A stretch of DNA of 64,000 bases from Bacillota bacterium. GTDB taxonomy: Bacteria > Bacillota > Bacilli > Bacillales_A > Planococcaceae. A program made the translations under genes and the position numbers. Within the stretch, counting starts at the first letter, position 1. Each line of letters opens with the position of its first letter. Under the pieces are notes generated by a model. That model saw nothing but the letters and a program-made list of their open reading frames with translations, did not search any database and was not told where the DNA came from. The stretch is from assembly GCA_023405135.1 (NCBI GenBank), contig JAEXYZ010000037.1, positions 1 to 64,000 on the forward strand. Direction: 5' to 3'. Shown here piece after piece: positions 8,527-16,310 of the stretch.

Positions 8527-8928
8527 ATGGATAGTAATTTTCAGTTAGAACCGGTAGTGAAAGGCAAAGAAAAACATTACTCACCAAATAAATTTTTAAA
8601 CAAACTAAAAAACACTGGACTCAATCTAGGATTTAAAACATTACATGGTGTAGCAACTTTATATTGTGCTTTAAAAGATCCCAATTTGCCAAAAGAACAT
8701 AAATTAATGATTGTTGGTGTACTAGGATACTTTATATTACCAATAGATCTTGTGGCAGACTTCTTACCTGCTGTTGGGTTAGCAGATGATACAGTAATTA
8801 TTGTTAAAGCTATTTCTGTCATTTACTCATCGATTACGGATGAAATGAAAGAAGAGGGACATGTACTGTTAAAGAAAATATTCGGAGAGAAATATCTCCC
8901 ATCTATCAATATGAAATATAATGAATAA
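8527..8928 (+). CDS. DUF1232 (YkvA-type) membrane protein
   Basis: 133 aa, start preceded by GAGGAGGAAA. The central segment, residues ~60-100, matches the DUF1232 pattern: a hydrophobic 'GYFILPIDLVADFLP' followed by 'GLADDTVIIVKAI', in which the Asp and Pro residues lie inside or beside the membrane segment. The N-terminal ~35 residues are charged and cytosolic. The family is widespread in Firmicutes and its function is unknown. The next gene starts 52 bases downstream on the same strand, so the two may share a transcript. Confidence 0.85.
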   Translation: MDSNFQLEPVVKGKEKHYSPNKFLNKLKNTGLNLGFKTLHGVATLYCALKDPNLPKEHKLMIVGVLGYFILPIDLVADFLPAVGLADDTVIIVKAISVIYSSITDEMKEEGHVLLKKIFGEKYLPSINMKYNE

Positions 8929-8980
8929 TTTTTAAAAGTTCCCAACTTTTTAAAGCCGAAATCCCGAGGTGAATTGTACT

Positions 8981-10234
8981 ATGTTAAAACGAATAACCTT
9001 TCTCGTCATTGTCATTGTACTGCTTAAGCCGACATATGATTTCGGCTCTAAGTTGGTTCATGATATAAACACTTTATTTAATGAAAATAGTATAAATATA
9101 CAAGATGTAACGTCTGAGGTTATATCTAACGTTTCCTCTACAGCGCAAGATACGATTGTAAATACCGCTGTGATAAATCAAAAGGTGGATGCAGACTTAC
9201 CAAGCAAGGTTGAAACAAAAGAGGAACTTGCTGATGCTTTTTATTATCATTTTAGTCGATGGGAAACAGATTTTGAGATTCATTATGTAGGTAGTACAAC
9301 GGATATAGAAAAGATTATTGAAAATGCTGTTGATGAGGCTACAAATCGGAATCAATATATCCTTGGACATCTAGCAGATCGAAAAATAGAGTTTGAGTAT
9401 AATCGGGTTGATGCAAAGATAAAAGTCCATCAAAATTATTTGACTAATGCTGCACAAGAAAAAATAGTAAATGAGAAAGTGGCAGCTATTCTTGCAACGG
9501 TAAATCCAAAATCTATGACAGATTTTGAAAAAGTAAAATTTGTAAATGACTATATCGTTAAAAATACTGAATACAGTACAGAAACGAATGCAAGTCCACA
9601 CAGTGCTTATGCAGTAGTACAGGAAAACAAAGGTGTTTGTCAAGGATATGCCTTACTCGCTCTTAAAATGTTGCAAGAGCTAGGGGGGGAAACGAAGTAT
9701 GTTGTCGGGGAAGTTTACACAGGGGGGCATGCTTGGAATCTAGTAAAGGTTGATGGAGAATGGTACCATCTTGACACAACTTGGAATGACCCAACACCAG
9801 ATCGGAAAAACATTATTAGTTATCAATATTTCTTGATGAATGATGCAAAGATGAAGCTTGACCATAGCTGGATACAATCTGATTATCCATCTGCAACGAG
9901 TAAAAAATATGCTTTTATGGCCCAAATCGATCATGCTTATGAATCGGATGGATTTATATATTATAGTAATGTAGATGATAACAATATTTTATATCGAATG
10001 AATTTAAAGACTGGAGAAAACATTCGATTAACAAATAGTCGAGCACAATATATTGTCGGGTATAATGATTGGCTATACTTTAGCAATTACTCTCACGGTG
10101 GTTATTTAGCAAAAATTCGAACGGACGGTACGGAAGAATCTATTTTATATAAAGAACCAGTAGATAGCTTATTTGTTGAGGATGGAAATATTTATTTTAA
10201 TACTGATAGTGGTGTGAAGAAAATGGAATTATAA
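8981..10234 (+). CDS. Secreted or membrane-anchored transglutaminase-like protein
   Basis: 417 aa. An N-terminal hydrophobic segment (residues ~3-18, 'RITFLVIVIVLL') looks like a signal anchor or uncleaved signal peptide. Residues ~170-270 form a transglutaminase/cysteine-protease-like core with a plausible Cys-His-Asp triad: Cys in 'GVCQGYA' (~219), His in 'GGHAWN' (~250) and Asp in 'HLDTTWND' (~264). The C-terminal ~110 residues contain repeated strand motifs such as 'GFIYYSNVDDNNILYRM' and 'DWLYFSNYSHGGYLAKI', like the DUF5050 / beta-propeller blades often found with surface proteins. The ATG at 8981 is eight bases after AGGTGA; an upstream GTG overlaps that site. Likely a cell-wall or peptidoglycan-associated enzyme, by inference. 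Confidence 0.86.
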   Translation: MLKRITFLVIVIVLLKPTYDFGSKLVHDINTLFNENSINIQDVTSEVISNVSSTAQDTIVNTAVINQKVDADLPSKVETKEELADAFYYHFSRWETDFEIHYVGSTTDIEKIIENAVDEATNRNQYILGHLADRKIEFEYNRVDAKIKVHQNYLTNAAQEKIVNEKVAAILATVNPKSMTDFEKVKFVNDYIVKNTEYSTETNASPHSAYAVVQENKGVCQGYALLALKMLQELGGETKYVVGEVYTGGHAWNLVKVDGEWYHLDTTWNDPTPDRKNIISYQYFLMNDAKMKLDHSWIQSDYPSATSKKYAFMAQIDHAYESDGFIYYSNVDDNNILYRMNLKTGENIRLTNSRAQYIVGYNDWLYFSNYSHGGYLAKIRTDGTEESILYKEPVDSLFVEDGNIYFNTDSGVKKMEL

Positions 10235-10268
10235 AACCTCGAAATAGCACACTATTTCGAGGTTTTTA
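10233..10268. terminator. Bidirectional terminator
   Basis: AAAACCTCGAAATAG pairs with CTATTTCGAGGTTTT around a four-base loop, with T-runs in both directions. It separates the convergent transglutaminase-like gene and the BadF-type kinase gene. Confidence 0.93.
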
Positions 10269-11210
10269 TTATAGACAAAGTAATGCTCTTTTCACAATAT
10301 AGTCGATTGGTTCTTTATCGCATAGAACAAAAGTAATGTTCGGAAAAGTTTGGTTTATATATTGCTGCATCAAATTTAAAATAATGGGGTTATGCTGTAG
10401 CACTCCGCCGTTTACATATAGAATAAAAGGATGTACATCATCATAATTGATTTTCTTTAGAGCCGCCTTTACTAAAAAGAAAAGTTCTTTCGCTGCTTGA
10501 CGGGCTATTGCAATGGCCTGCTCATCTCCAAGTACTACAGCTTCCTTTAAGATTGAACTAATGCTTGCGATTTGAGCATTTGTATAGTCTGGGCGATAAA
10601 GCCACGTCATTAGCTGTTCGATTGTTTCAATTTGTAAACGTTTATAGAGAAGCTCTTTTAAAACTGTTGATGTTCCTAAACGCCCATCCTCCATTTTAAA
10701 TACGGTGTTTAAAATCTCTCTTCCAATCCAGTATCCGCTTCCTTCATCACCAGCGCGATGCCCCCAACCACCTATTCGTACCACATTATCCTCCCCATTA
10801 GTAGCCATGCAAATGGAACCCGTTCCAGAAATGATAAGTGCCCCTGGATTATTTTGATTAACTAAACCAAGTAAAGTAGCGTGTACATCATTTTCAATGA
10901 TGATTTTTTCCATTTTGAAAGGGACGTTTTGACAGCAGACTTCGATTACGTCACGAACTAGTTTTAAATCAGCTGTACTATCGATGCCTGCCATAGCAAA
11001 AGCTGCTACATTTATCGTTTCTATATTAGTAGATTCATATGCAGCGATAAGTAACTGGCTTAATACATTGTGAACGTTTTGTGCTCCAATTGTTTGAACA
11101 TTCGATCCAGTTGAAGTTTTTTTGAATAAACATTCACCGTGCTGAGAGTGTATGGATAACGTTGTTTTTGTTGCTCCTCCATCGATTGCTAAAATAAACT
11201 TCCTTGTCAT
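10269..11210 (-). CDS. BadF/BcrA-type ATPase, probable N-acetylglucosamine kinase
   Basis: About 313 aa. It belongs to the ASKHA sugar-kinase fold: phosphate-1 loop 'AIDGGATKTTLSI' near the N terminus, 'GTGSICMA' (second phosphate loop) and the family block 'GGWGHRAGDEGSGYWIGREI' at residues ~140-160. Relatives phosphorylate N-acetylglucosamine or N-acetylmuramate. The start is probably the ATG at 11210, which overlaps the stop of the upstream lyase gene as ATGA, showing translational coupling; an in-frame TTG lies 12 bases earlier. The kinase is thus bound to an ArgH-like lyase rather than to the usual murQ-type etherase. Substrate is unknown. Confidence 0.83.
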   Translation of the reverse strand: MTRKFILAIDGGATKTTLSIHSQHGECLFKKTSTGSNVQTIGAQNVHNVLSQLLIAAYESTNIETINVAAFAMAGIDSTADLKLVRDVIEVCCQNVPFKMEKIIIENDVHATLLGLVNQNNPGALIISGTGSICMATNGEDNVVRIGGWGHRAGDEGSGYWIGREILNTVFKMEDGRLGTSTVLKELLYKRLQIETIEQLMTWLYRPDYTNAQIASISSILKEAVVLGDEQAIAIARQAAKELFFLVKAALKKINYDDVHPFILYVNGGVLQHNPIILNLMQQYINQTFPNITFVLCDKEPIDYIVKRALLCL

Positions 11211-12724
11211 TCCCTGTTCCAACTTTCGAGGAATTGATTTAATTGTTCCTCACATTTTTGTATTTTTTCAGCTTTTTCCTTCACCCAATTTTCAAGTAAA
11301 GGTGAAACTGATTGTGCCTCTAGAAGTGAGCGTCGCATTGTCTCGGGTGCTGGACCACCTGCTAATGATCTGACTTGAACAAAAAATTCAGGTTTTAAAG
11401 CATTATAAAATTGTTCCTTTGTAATCTTTAATGGTTTTCGAATAATCTCCAATGCTTTTTCATTTGCAAGTTCCCAAGTTAAGCTATCAAGGGATTCTTG
11501 TTTTTCAGCTAATAAAGCTTTTACACAACTGCTGACGATTTGATGTGATTGGCGAAATGAAATATTTTCAAATCGTACAAGCGAATCAGCAAGCTCTGTT
11601 ACGTTAGCAAAGCTATTTTTTGCCCGAGCTAATAATTTTTCTTTATTAACTTCCATTGTAACAACCACACTACCGAATAATTTATAAATTCCACTCAATT
11701 TTTCCATTGCTCGCCATAGATATGGCTGCATATCATCTTCTGTATCGACAATATCCCCAAACGGCGTATTATGAATCATTTGCAAAACAGTTGATGCATC
11801 TCCTACAACAGAAGAGAGCAAGGAACGTGTATGTTCTATTGAAACTGGATTGCGTTTTTGGGGCATAATTGAACTAACTTGAACATATGGACTTGCTAAA
11901 CTAAAGGCGTTAAATTCCTGTGTAGCCCATAACAAAAAATCCTGTGATGTTCGCCCAAGATTAATGGCAGAAAGTTGTACGACGCTCGCTGCCTCTGCAA
12001 TATAGTCAGCAGCTGCAACAGCATCCCAAGCATTTTCTATAATACCGTCAAAACCAAGTAACTCCTTCATACGTTCTCGGTTAATATTGAATCCAGTTGT
12101 TGTTAAAGCTGCTGCCCCCATACTACTTTGGTTAATCGTATTGTAAGCACCTTGCATCCGTTTGAAATCACGAGTTAGTTGATCAATTACCGCCTTTAAG
12201 TAGTGTGCAAAGGTTGTAGGTTGAGCTTGCTGTGTATGAGTATAGCCAAGCATAATTGTATCAACATGTTCTTCAGCAAAAGCGATTAATGAAGACCTAA
12301 AAGAAAGCAATTCCTCCATAAGAGAAAGTAGCCTTTTTCTTAACGTCATTCGGTAAATAGCAATTCCCATATCATTGCGACTACGCCCAATATGCAAATT
12401 ACCAGCGACATCTCCGGCCAACTCAATTAGTTTATTTTCAATGCGGAAAAATAAATCTTCAAATTGTGGGTTGTAATCTCGATGCTCATAGTAGTTCAAG
12501 TCTAATTTTGTAATGGCCCGCCCGATAAGTTTCGCCTCTTCTTTCGAAACGAGTTGTTGCTCTTCAAGCATTTTTAGATGTGCGATATGTATTTGCACCA
12601 TCATTTTTAAAAAATGCTTTTTCGCTTCTTCATATGCTGGTTGAAGTACTATTTGACGATAACTATTCGAAGGAAATTGAATGCCCTCAATTTCATTAAT
12701 TCGACTTTTGTAATCTTGAAACAT
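11207..12724 (-). CDS. Argininosuccinate lyase-like protein
   Basis: 505 aa, longer than usual ArgH (about 460). It belongs to the fumarase/aspartase/ArgH superfamily: 'HIGRSRNDMGIAIYRM' corresponds to the ArgH 'GRSRNDQ' block, 'YTHTQQAQPTTFAHY' to the second conserved block, and 'SSIMPQKRNPVSIEHTRS' (residues ~283-300) to the mobile signature loop with the catalytic serine. No argG or other arginine gene is nearby. The gene is instead ATGA-coupled to a sugar-kinase-like ATPase. It therefore may be a paralogue acting on another N-(carboxyalkyl) amino compound rather than on argininosuccinate. The family call is firm; the reaction is not. Confidence 0.82.
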   Translation of the reverse strand: MFQDYKSRINEIEGIQFPSNSYRQIVLQPAYEEAKKHFLKMMVQIHIAHLKMLEEQQLVSKEEAKLIGRAITKLDLNYYEHRDYNPQFEDLFFRIENKLIELAGDVAGNLHIGRSRNDMGIAIYRMTLRKRLLSLMEELLSFRSSLIAFAEEHVDTIMLGYTHTQQAQPTTFAHYLKAVIDQLTRDFKRMQGAYNTINQSSMGAAALTTTGFNINRERMKELLGFDGIIENAWDAVAAADYIAEAASVVQLSAINLGRTSQDFLLWATQEFNAFSLASPYVQVSSIMPQKRNPVSIEHTRSLLSSVVGDASTVLQMIHNTPFGDIVDTEDDMQPYLWRAMEKLSGIYKLFGSVVVTMEVNKEKLLARAKNSFANVTELADSLVRFENISFRQSHQIVSSCVKALLAEKQESLDSLTWELANEKALEIIRKPLKITKEQFYNALKPEFFVQVRSLAGGPAPETMRRSLLEAQSVSPLLENWVKEKAEKIQKCEEQLNQFLESWNRE

Positions 12725-12819
12725 ATAGAATCACCCCCACAAAGAATTCCCTATAATATTCTAGTGAATTTTATTAATAGCAAGTTTAATGAAAACAAAT
12801 TACTCAGTCTTATTAAATG

Positions 12820-13713
12820 TTAAAATAATTTTTTTCTTTGGGCTATAACAGTTGGTAAAATCATGCCGATTAGAACTACCACAATACCAAAAAACTGTAA
12901 TATAGTTAACTTTTCATGTAATACAGCGACAGATGCAATAATTGCTACAGGTAATTCCATTGCACTTAAAATAGATGAAAGCCCACCACCTACCTTTGGA
13001 CCTGCAATAGAGAATAATAAAATCGGCAAAATAATTCCAAATAATCCTAAAATTGACCCAAATATCCACAAATTAGTATTTACCAACGTGCCATTCCATA
13101 GAATTTCAGGTGTTAAAAAAAGGCTTATTAAAATCATTGCAACAAATGACATAAGTAACGTACGGGAAATTGTTGAAATACTTTCCACCTTTCTTGAATT
13201 GATTTGAATAAATATTGCAAAGCTTAATGCTGCTAACAAGCCATAAACCCATCCTTGCCAAGCGATGGATGATAAATCAGTATCAAGAATGCCCGCAGCT
13301 AAAATCGTTCCGGTAAATAAAATTCCAAGGGATACCGTTTCAGATTTACTAGGTAACCGTTTATGTAATATACAATCAATCAACATCCCAATCCATGTAA
13401 ATTGAAAGAACAAAACAACTGCAAGCGAAGCTGTCAAATACTCTAATGCTTGCCCATAAATAATTCCAGTAGATGCAGTGAAAATACCTGCACAAGTAAT
13501 CGTTAGGAGACCAGTTTTATTTAAGCGCGGTAATGTTCTTTGTGTAATTAGAAACAATATAAGAGTTAATAAAAACCCAAACATATATTGGCTCGTTACT
13601 GCTTCTCCAGAGGTAAATCCATTTGCCATGGCTACCTTAATAATTGTTGATAATATCCCATAGCTACTTGATGCAATCACGATAAGTAGAGGATATAATA
13701 GTTGATTTTTCAT
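12820..13713 (-). CDS. EamA/DMT-family transporter
   Basis: 297 aa with about ten hydrophobic helices in two homologous EamA halves (residues ~5-135 and ~150-288). The last helix ends with basic 'AQRKKLF', as is usual in drug/metabolite exporters. The second half holds the typical 'SSILSAMELPVAIIASVAVLHEKLTILQFFGI' signature region (only the pattern is meant). It lies 95 bases after the lyase-kinase pair in transcription terms upstream on the same strand, so it could belong to that unit. It may export a metabolite such as an amino acid; the substrate cannot be read from sequence. Confidence 0.88.
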   Translation of the reverse strand: MKNQLLYPLLIVIASSSYGILSTIIKVAMANGFTSGEAVTSQYMFGFLLTLILFLITQRTLPRLNKTGLLTITCAGIFTASTGIIYGQALEYLTASLAVVLFFQFTWIGMLIDCILHKRLPSKSETVSLGILFTGTILAAGILDTDLSSIAWQGWVYGLLAALSFAIFIQINSRKVESISTISRTLLMSFVAMILISLFLTPEILWNGTLVNTNLWIFGSILGLFGIILPILLFSIAGPKVGGGLSSILSAMELPVAIIASVAVLHEKLTILQFFGIVVVLIGMILPTVIAQRKKLF

Positions 13714-14128
13714 GATGTATAAACCACATTTCTATCTATTTTATATTAACCGTATGATAAAACAGTTTAACAAAAAAATGTCCAATTCGACAGAAGTGTG
13801 AATCATTTAAACTCAAGAAGGAAAAGGAAATGCAAAACTAGAAGAATGTCTATAAAAAAAATTTGTAATTTTGCGAAAAATCAAATTTATATCATTTTAT
13901 CCCATTTTAAATATAATATTTAATTAAATATAAAAAATGGTATTTTTATATAATTTTTAATGTTTAATTATCAAAAATATATGACGATAAAATTATAAAA
14001 TAATAGTATGGTAATTATTGATTATATATCAAAATATTAATTAATAGGTATATTTACACTTGTTATTATTTTGTTTAGAAGGTAAAAAGTAATAAATGGT
14101 TAATGTAAAATGATAGGAGATGTGTAAT
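13714..14128. other. AT-rich spacer upstream of the pterin/partner-switching operon
   Basis: 415 bases, extremely AT-rich between about 13850 and 14110. It must contain the divergent promoters for the EamA gene and the operon starting with folE. TTTACA at 14053-14058 is a possible -35, but no good -10 follows at 16-18 bases. I see no sigma-B-like GTTT...GGGTAT pair, and no preQ1 or THF riboswitch, in front of folE. Long A/T tracts suggest a curved region. Confidence 0.5.
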
Positions 14129-14740
14129 GTGAATAAAAACGGAAGTGTATTAGAAGTAGATAAAGATAAAACGATTACACAAGAAGATAATCTAGTTCTT
14201 GAGGCGGCGGTACGGACTATTTTAGGGGAATTGGGCGAAGATATTACACGTGAAGGACTTTTAGAAACGCCTAAGCGTGTAGCTAAAATGTATCGTGAAG
14301 TTTTTCAAGGTATTGGAATAGAACCAGCAACTGCTTTAACGACAACATTTGCTGAAGAGTATGATGGGATCGTTACAGTAAAAGATATAACTTTCTATAC
14401 GTTTTGCGAGCATCATATTATCCCGTTTTTCGGAAAAGCCCATATAGGATATATTCCAAATGGACGCGTAGTAGGTTTATCAAAATTTGCAAGATTAGTA
14501 GAATTAACATCTCAACGCCCTCAAGTACAAGAACGTATGACAACTCAAATTGCAACTGCAATCGAAAATGTTCTTCAACCAAAAGGTGTAATCGTAACTC
14601 TTGAAGCTGAACATTTATGTATGTGTGCAAGAGGTATAAAAAAACCAGGTACAAAAACAGTAACAACGATTAAAAGAGGTTTATTCGCTGAAGACGTTGC
14701 ACTATGTGAGGAGTTTGCAAGAGCTGTCGCAAAAGACTAA
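14129..14740 (+). CDS. folE: GTP cyclohydrolase I
   Basis: 203 aa. It converts GTP to 7,8-dihydroneopterin triphosphate, the entry to folate and biopterin synthesis. The zinc and active-site blocks are complete: 'FCEHHIIPFFGKAHIGYIP' (residues ~92-110; Cys and His ligands), 'SKFARLVE', 'QERMTTQIA' and 'EAEHLCMCARGI' with the second cysteine ligand. The GTG at 14129 is chosen because GGAG ends nine bases upstream; the in-frame ATG at 14120 directly abuts that site. It is the first gene of a 12-gene operon and is followed 16 bases later by a 6-pyruvoyl-tetrahydropterin-synthase fusion. No folate gene is adjacent. Confidence 0.96.
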   Translation: MNKNGSVLEVDKDKTITQEDNLVLEAAVRTILGELGEDITREGLLETPKRVAKMYREVFQGIGIEPATALTTTFAEEYDGIVTVKDITFYTFCEHHIIPFFGKAHIGYIPNGRVVGLSKFARLVELTSQRPQVQERMTTQIATAIENVLQPKGVIVTLEAEHLCMCARGIKKPGTKTVTTIKRGLFAEDVALCEEFARAVAKD

Positions 14741-14756
14741 AAAAGGGGGGAGTAGA

Positions 14757-15581
14757 ATGCTATATTTATCTAGAAGAGTAGATTTTTCAGCAACCCATAC
14801 ATATAACAATCCACTATGGGATAAAGAAAAAAATAGAACTGTATTCGGTAAATGTAACAACCCGAATGGTCATGGTCACGATTACAAGCTAGAAGTAATG
14901 GTAAGAGGAAAACTTAACTTGTCTTCAGGAATGGTTGTAAACACAATAGACATCAAGAAAATTGTAAACAAATTAATCGATGAAGAATTTGATGGCAAAT
15001 TTTTAGATAGAGAGCATCCTTATTTTATAGAAAATATCCCGACGACGGAAAATATTGTAAACTACATTTGGGAATCTCTAAAGTTAAAGTTTGAAGGCTG
15101 TGAACTTTACCGTTTACGTCTTTATGAAAATCATTATCTATCAGCTGAAAGGAAGTGTGATGAAATGACATATTTAACGAGACAATACCATTTCTCTGCG
15201 GCACATAGATTACACAGCATTCATTTATCGGATGAGGAAAATAAAAAACTATTTGGTAAATGTAATAATCCGAATGGTCATGGCCATAACTATTACGTTG
15301 ATGTACAAGTAAAGGGTGAGCCTTCAAAAGAGACAGGGATGATTATAAATTTAGCTGACTTAGATGCTATTGTTGAACGCGAGATACTTGATAAGTTCGA
15401 TCATATGCATCTTAATTTAGATACTGAGGAATTTAAGGAATTAAACCCAACGTCAGAAGTTGTCGCAATGGTCTTCTATAATTTATTAAAACCTCACATT
15501 CCGAATCTTCATAAAGTAGGAATTTGGGAAACAGAGAAAAATTATTTCGAATATTTAGGTGAGGGTGATTATGGTATTTAA
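14757..15581 (+). CDS. Tandem 6-pyruvoyl-tetrahydropterin synthase / QueD fusion
   Basis: 274 aa: two PTPS domains in one chain, residues ~1-133 and ~138-270. Each has the histidine zinc site (FSATH then HGHD in domain 1; FSAAH then HGHN in domain 2) and the cysteine in 'FGKCNNPNGHGH'. Domain 2 also has the catalytic Asp-His pair in 'KFDHMHLN' and the pterin-anchoring Glu in 'IWETEKNYFEY'. Domain 1 reads 'EFDGKFLD' where the His should be, so it may be non-catalytic or altered. The ATG at 14757 follows AAAGGGGGGAG. The 'CNNPNGHGHNY' wording is closer to eukaryotic PTPS than to queuosine QueD. With folE before and an SDR after it, synthesis of a tetrahydrobiopterin-like pterin is the likely role. 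Confidence 0.9.
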   Translation: MLYLSRRVDFSATHTYNNPLWDKEKNRTVFGKCNNPNGHGHDYKLEVMVRGKLNLSSGMVVNTIDIKKIVNKLIDEEFDGKFLDREHPYFIENIPTTENIVNYIWESLKLKFEGCELYRLRLYENHYLSAERKCDEMTYLTRQYHFSAAHRLHSIHLSDEENKKLFGKCNNPNGHGHNYYVDVQVKGEPSKETGMIINLADLDAIVEREILDKFDHMHLNLDTEEFKELNPTSEVVAMVFYNLLKPHIPNLHKVGIWETEKNYFEYLGEGDYGI

Positions 15582-16290
15582 CAATAGTTTAGAAAATAAA
15601 AATATTGCAATAACTGGTGCAACAAAGGGGATTGGTAGAGCAACTGCCTCCCTTCTTTCTTCAATGGGTGCCAATTTATTAATCGGATCAAGAAATATTG
15701 AAGATTTAGAACAATTAGCAGCATCATTAATTACTACAGTAATTGCACACCAATTGAATGTTGAAGAAGAGAAATCAATTATTCAGTTTCTTAACGAAGG
15801 CTTATCGAAATTAGGAAAAATAGACGCTTTAGTTAATTGTGCAGGTTATGGTTCATTTAGCTCTTTCCTGGATTTGTCTACGGAAGAATTTGACCGTATG
15901 ATTGCAGTTAATTTAAGAGGTTCCTTTTTAACTTCTAAGCATTTTGCAAAGCATATGGTGGAAAATGATGGAGGGCAAATTATTAATATTAACTCTATCG
16001 CTGGCTCAACAGTTCTTGAAGGAAATGCAGGGTATTCAGCATCGAAATTTGGCTTGCTCGGATTATCAAGAGTGATGCAATTAGAGTTAAGAAAGCAAGG
16101 GGTATATGTAACTTCTGTACTCCCTGGATCAATCAATACACCATTTTGGGACCATATCGATAATCATTCGGATAAAGCAAAAATGATTCCACAAGAGACA
16201 ATCGCTAAACATATTGTTTCAATTTTATGCCAACCAGATGGCGCAGTAGTTGATGAAATTACTATTATGCCACCTTTAGGAATACTTTAA
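15571..16290 (+). CDS. Short-chain dehydrogenase, candidate sepiapterin reductase
   Basis: 239 aa. Classical SDR: NAD(P)-binding 'TGATKGIG' (residues ~16-23), 'NCAGYGS' (~90), catalytic Ser in 'NINSIAGS' and the YxxxK pair in 'GYSASKFG' (~152-159), then 'VLPGSINTPFW'. An Arg in 'IGSRN' after the second strand favours NADPH. The ATG at 15571 overlaps the PTPS fusion by 11 bases and follows GAGGGTGATT, so translation is coupled. In the animal BH4 pathway sepiapterin reductase follows PTPS, which is exactly this position. The enzyme class is certain, the substrate is inference from order. Confidence 0.87.
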   Translation: MVFNNSLENKNIAITGATKGIGRATASLLSSMGANLLIGSRNIEDLEQLAASLITTVIAHQLNVEEEKSIIQFLNEGLSKLGKIDALVNCAGYGSFSSFLDLSTEEFDRMIAVNLRGSFLTSKHFAKHMVENDGGQIININSIAGSTVLEGNAGYSASKFGLLGLSRVMQLELRKQGVYVTSVLPGSINTPFWDHIDNHSDKAKMIPQETIAKHIVSILCQPDGAVVDEITIMPPLGIL

Positions 16291-16310
16291 GTGGGGGAGT
16301 GGTATAGAAA

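Noticed and set aside
12863..13207. 114-codon plus-strand open frame inside the EamA gene
   Set aside because: Antisense to a well-supported transporter gene, with low-complexity Asn/Ile/Lys content typical of reverse-read hydrophobic codons.
13714..14128. preQ1 or tetrahydrofolate riboswitch upstream of folE and the PTPS fusion
   Set aside because: Neither the preQ1 pseudoknot core nor a THF aptamer core is visible; the region is nearly pure A/T.
14041..14128. Sigma-B promoter for the operon with Rsb-like genes
   Set aside because: No GTTT-N13-15-GGGTAT-like pair occurs in the spacer, so sigma-B control cannot be claimed.
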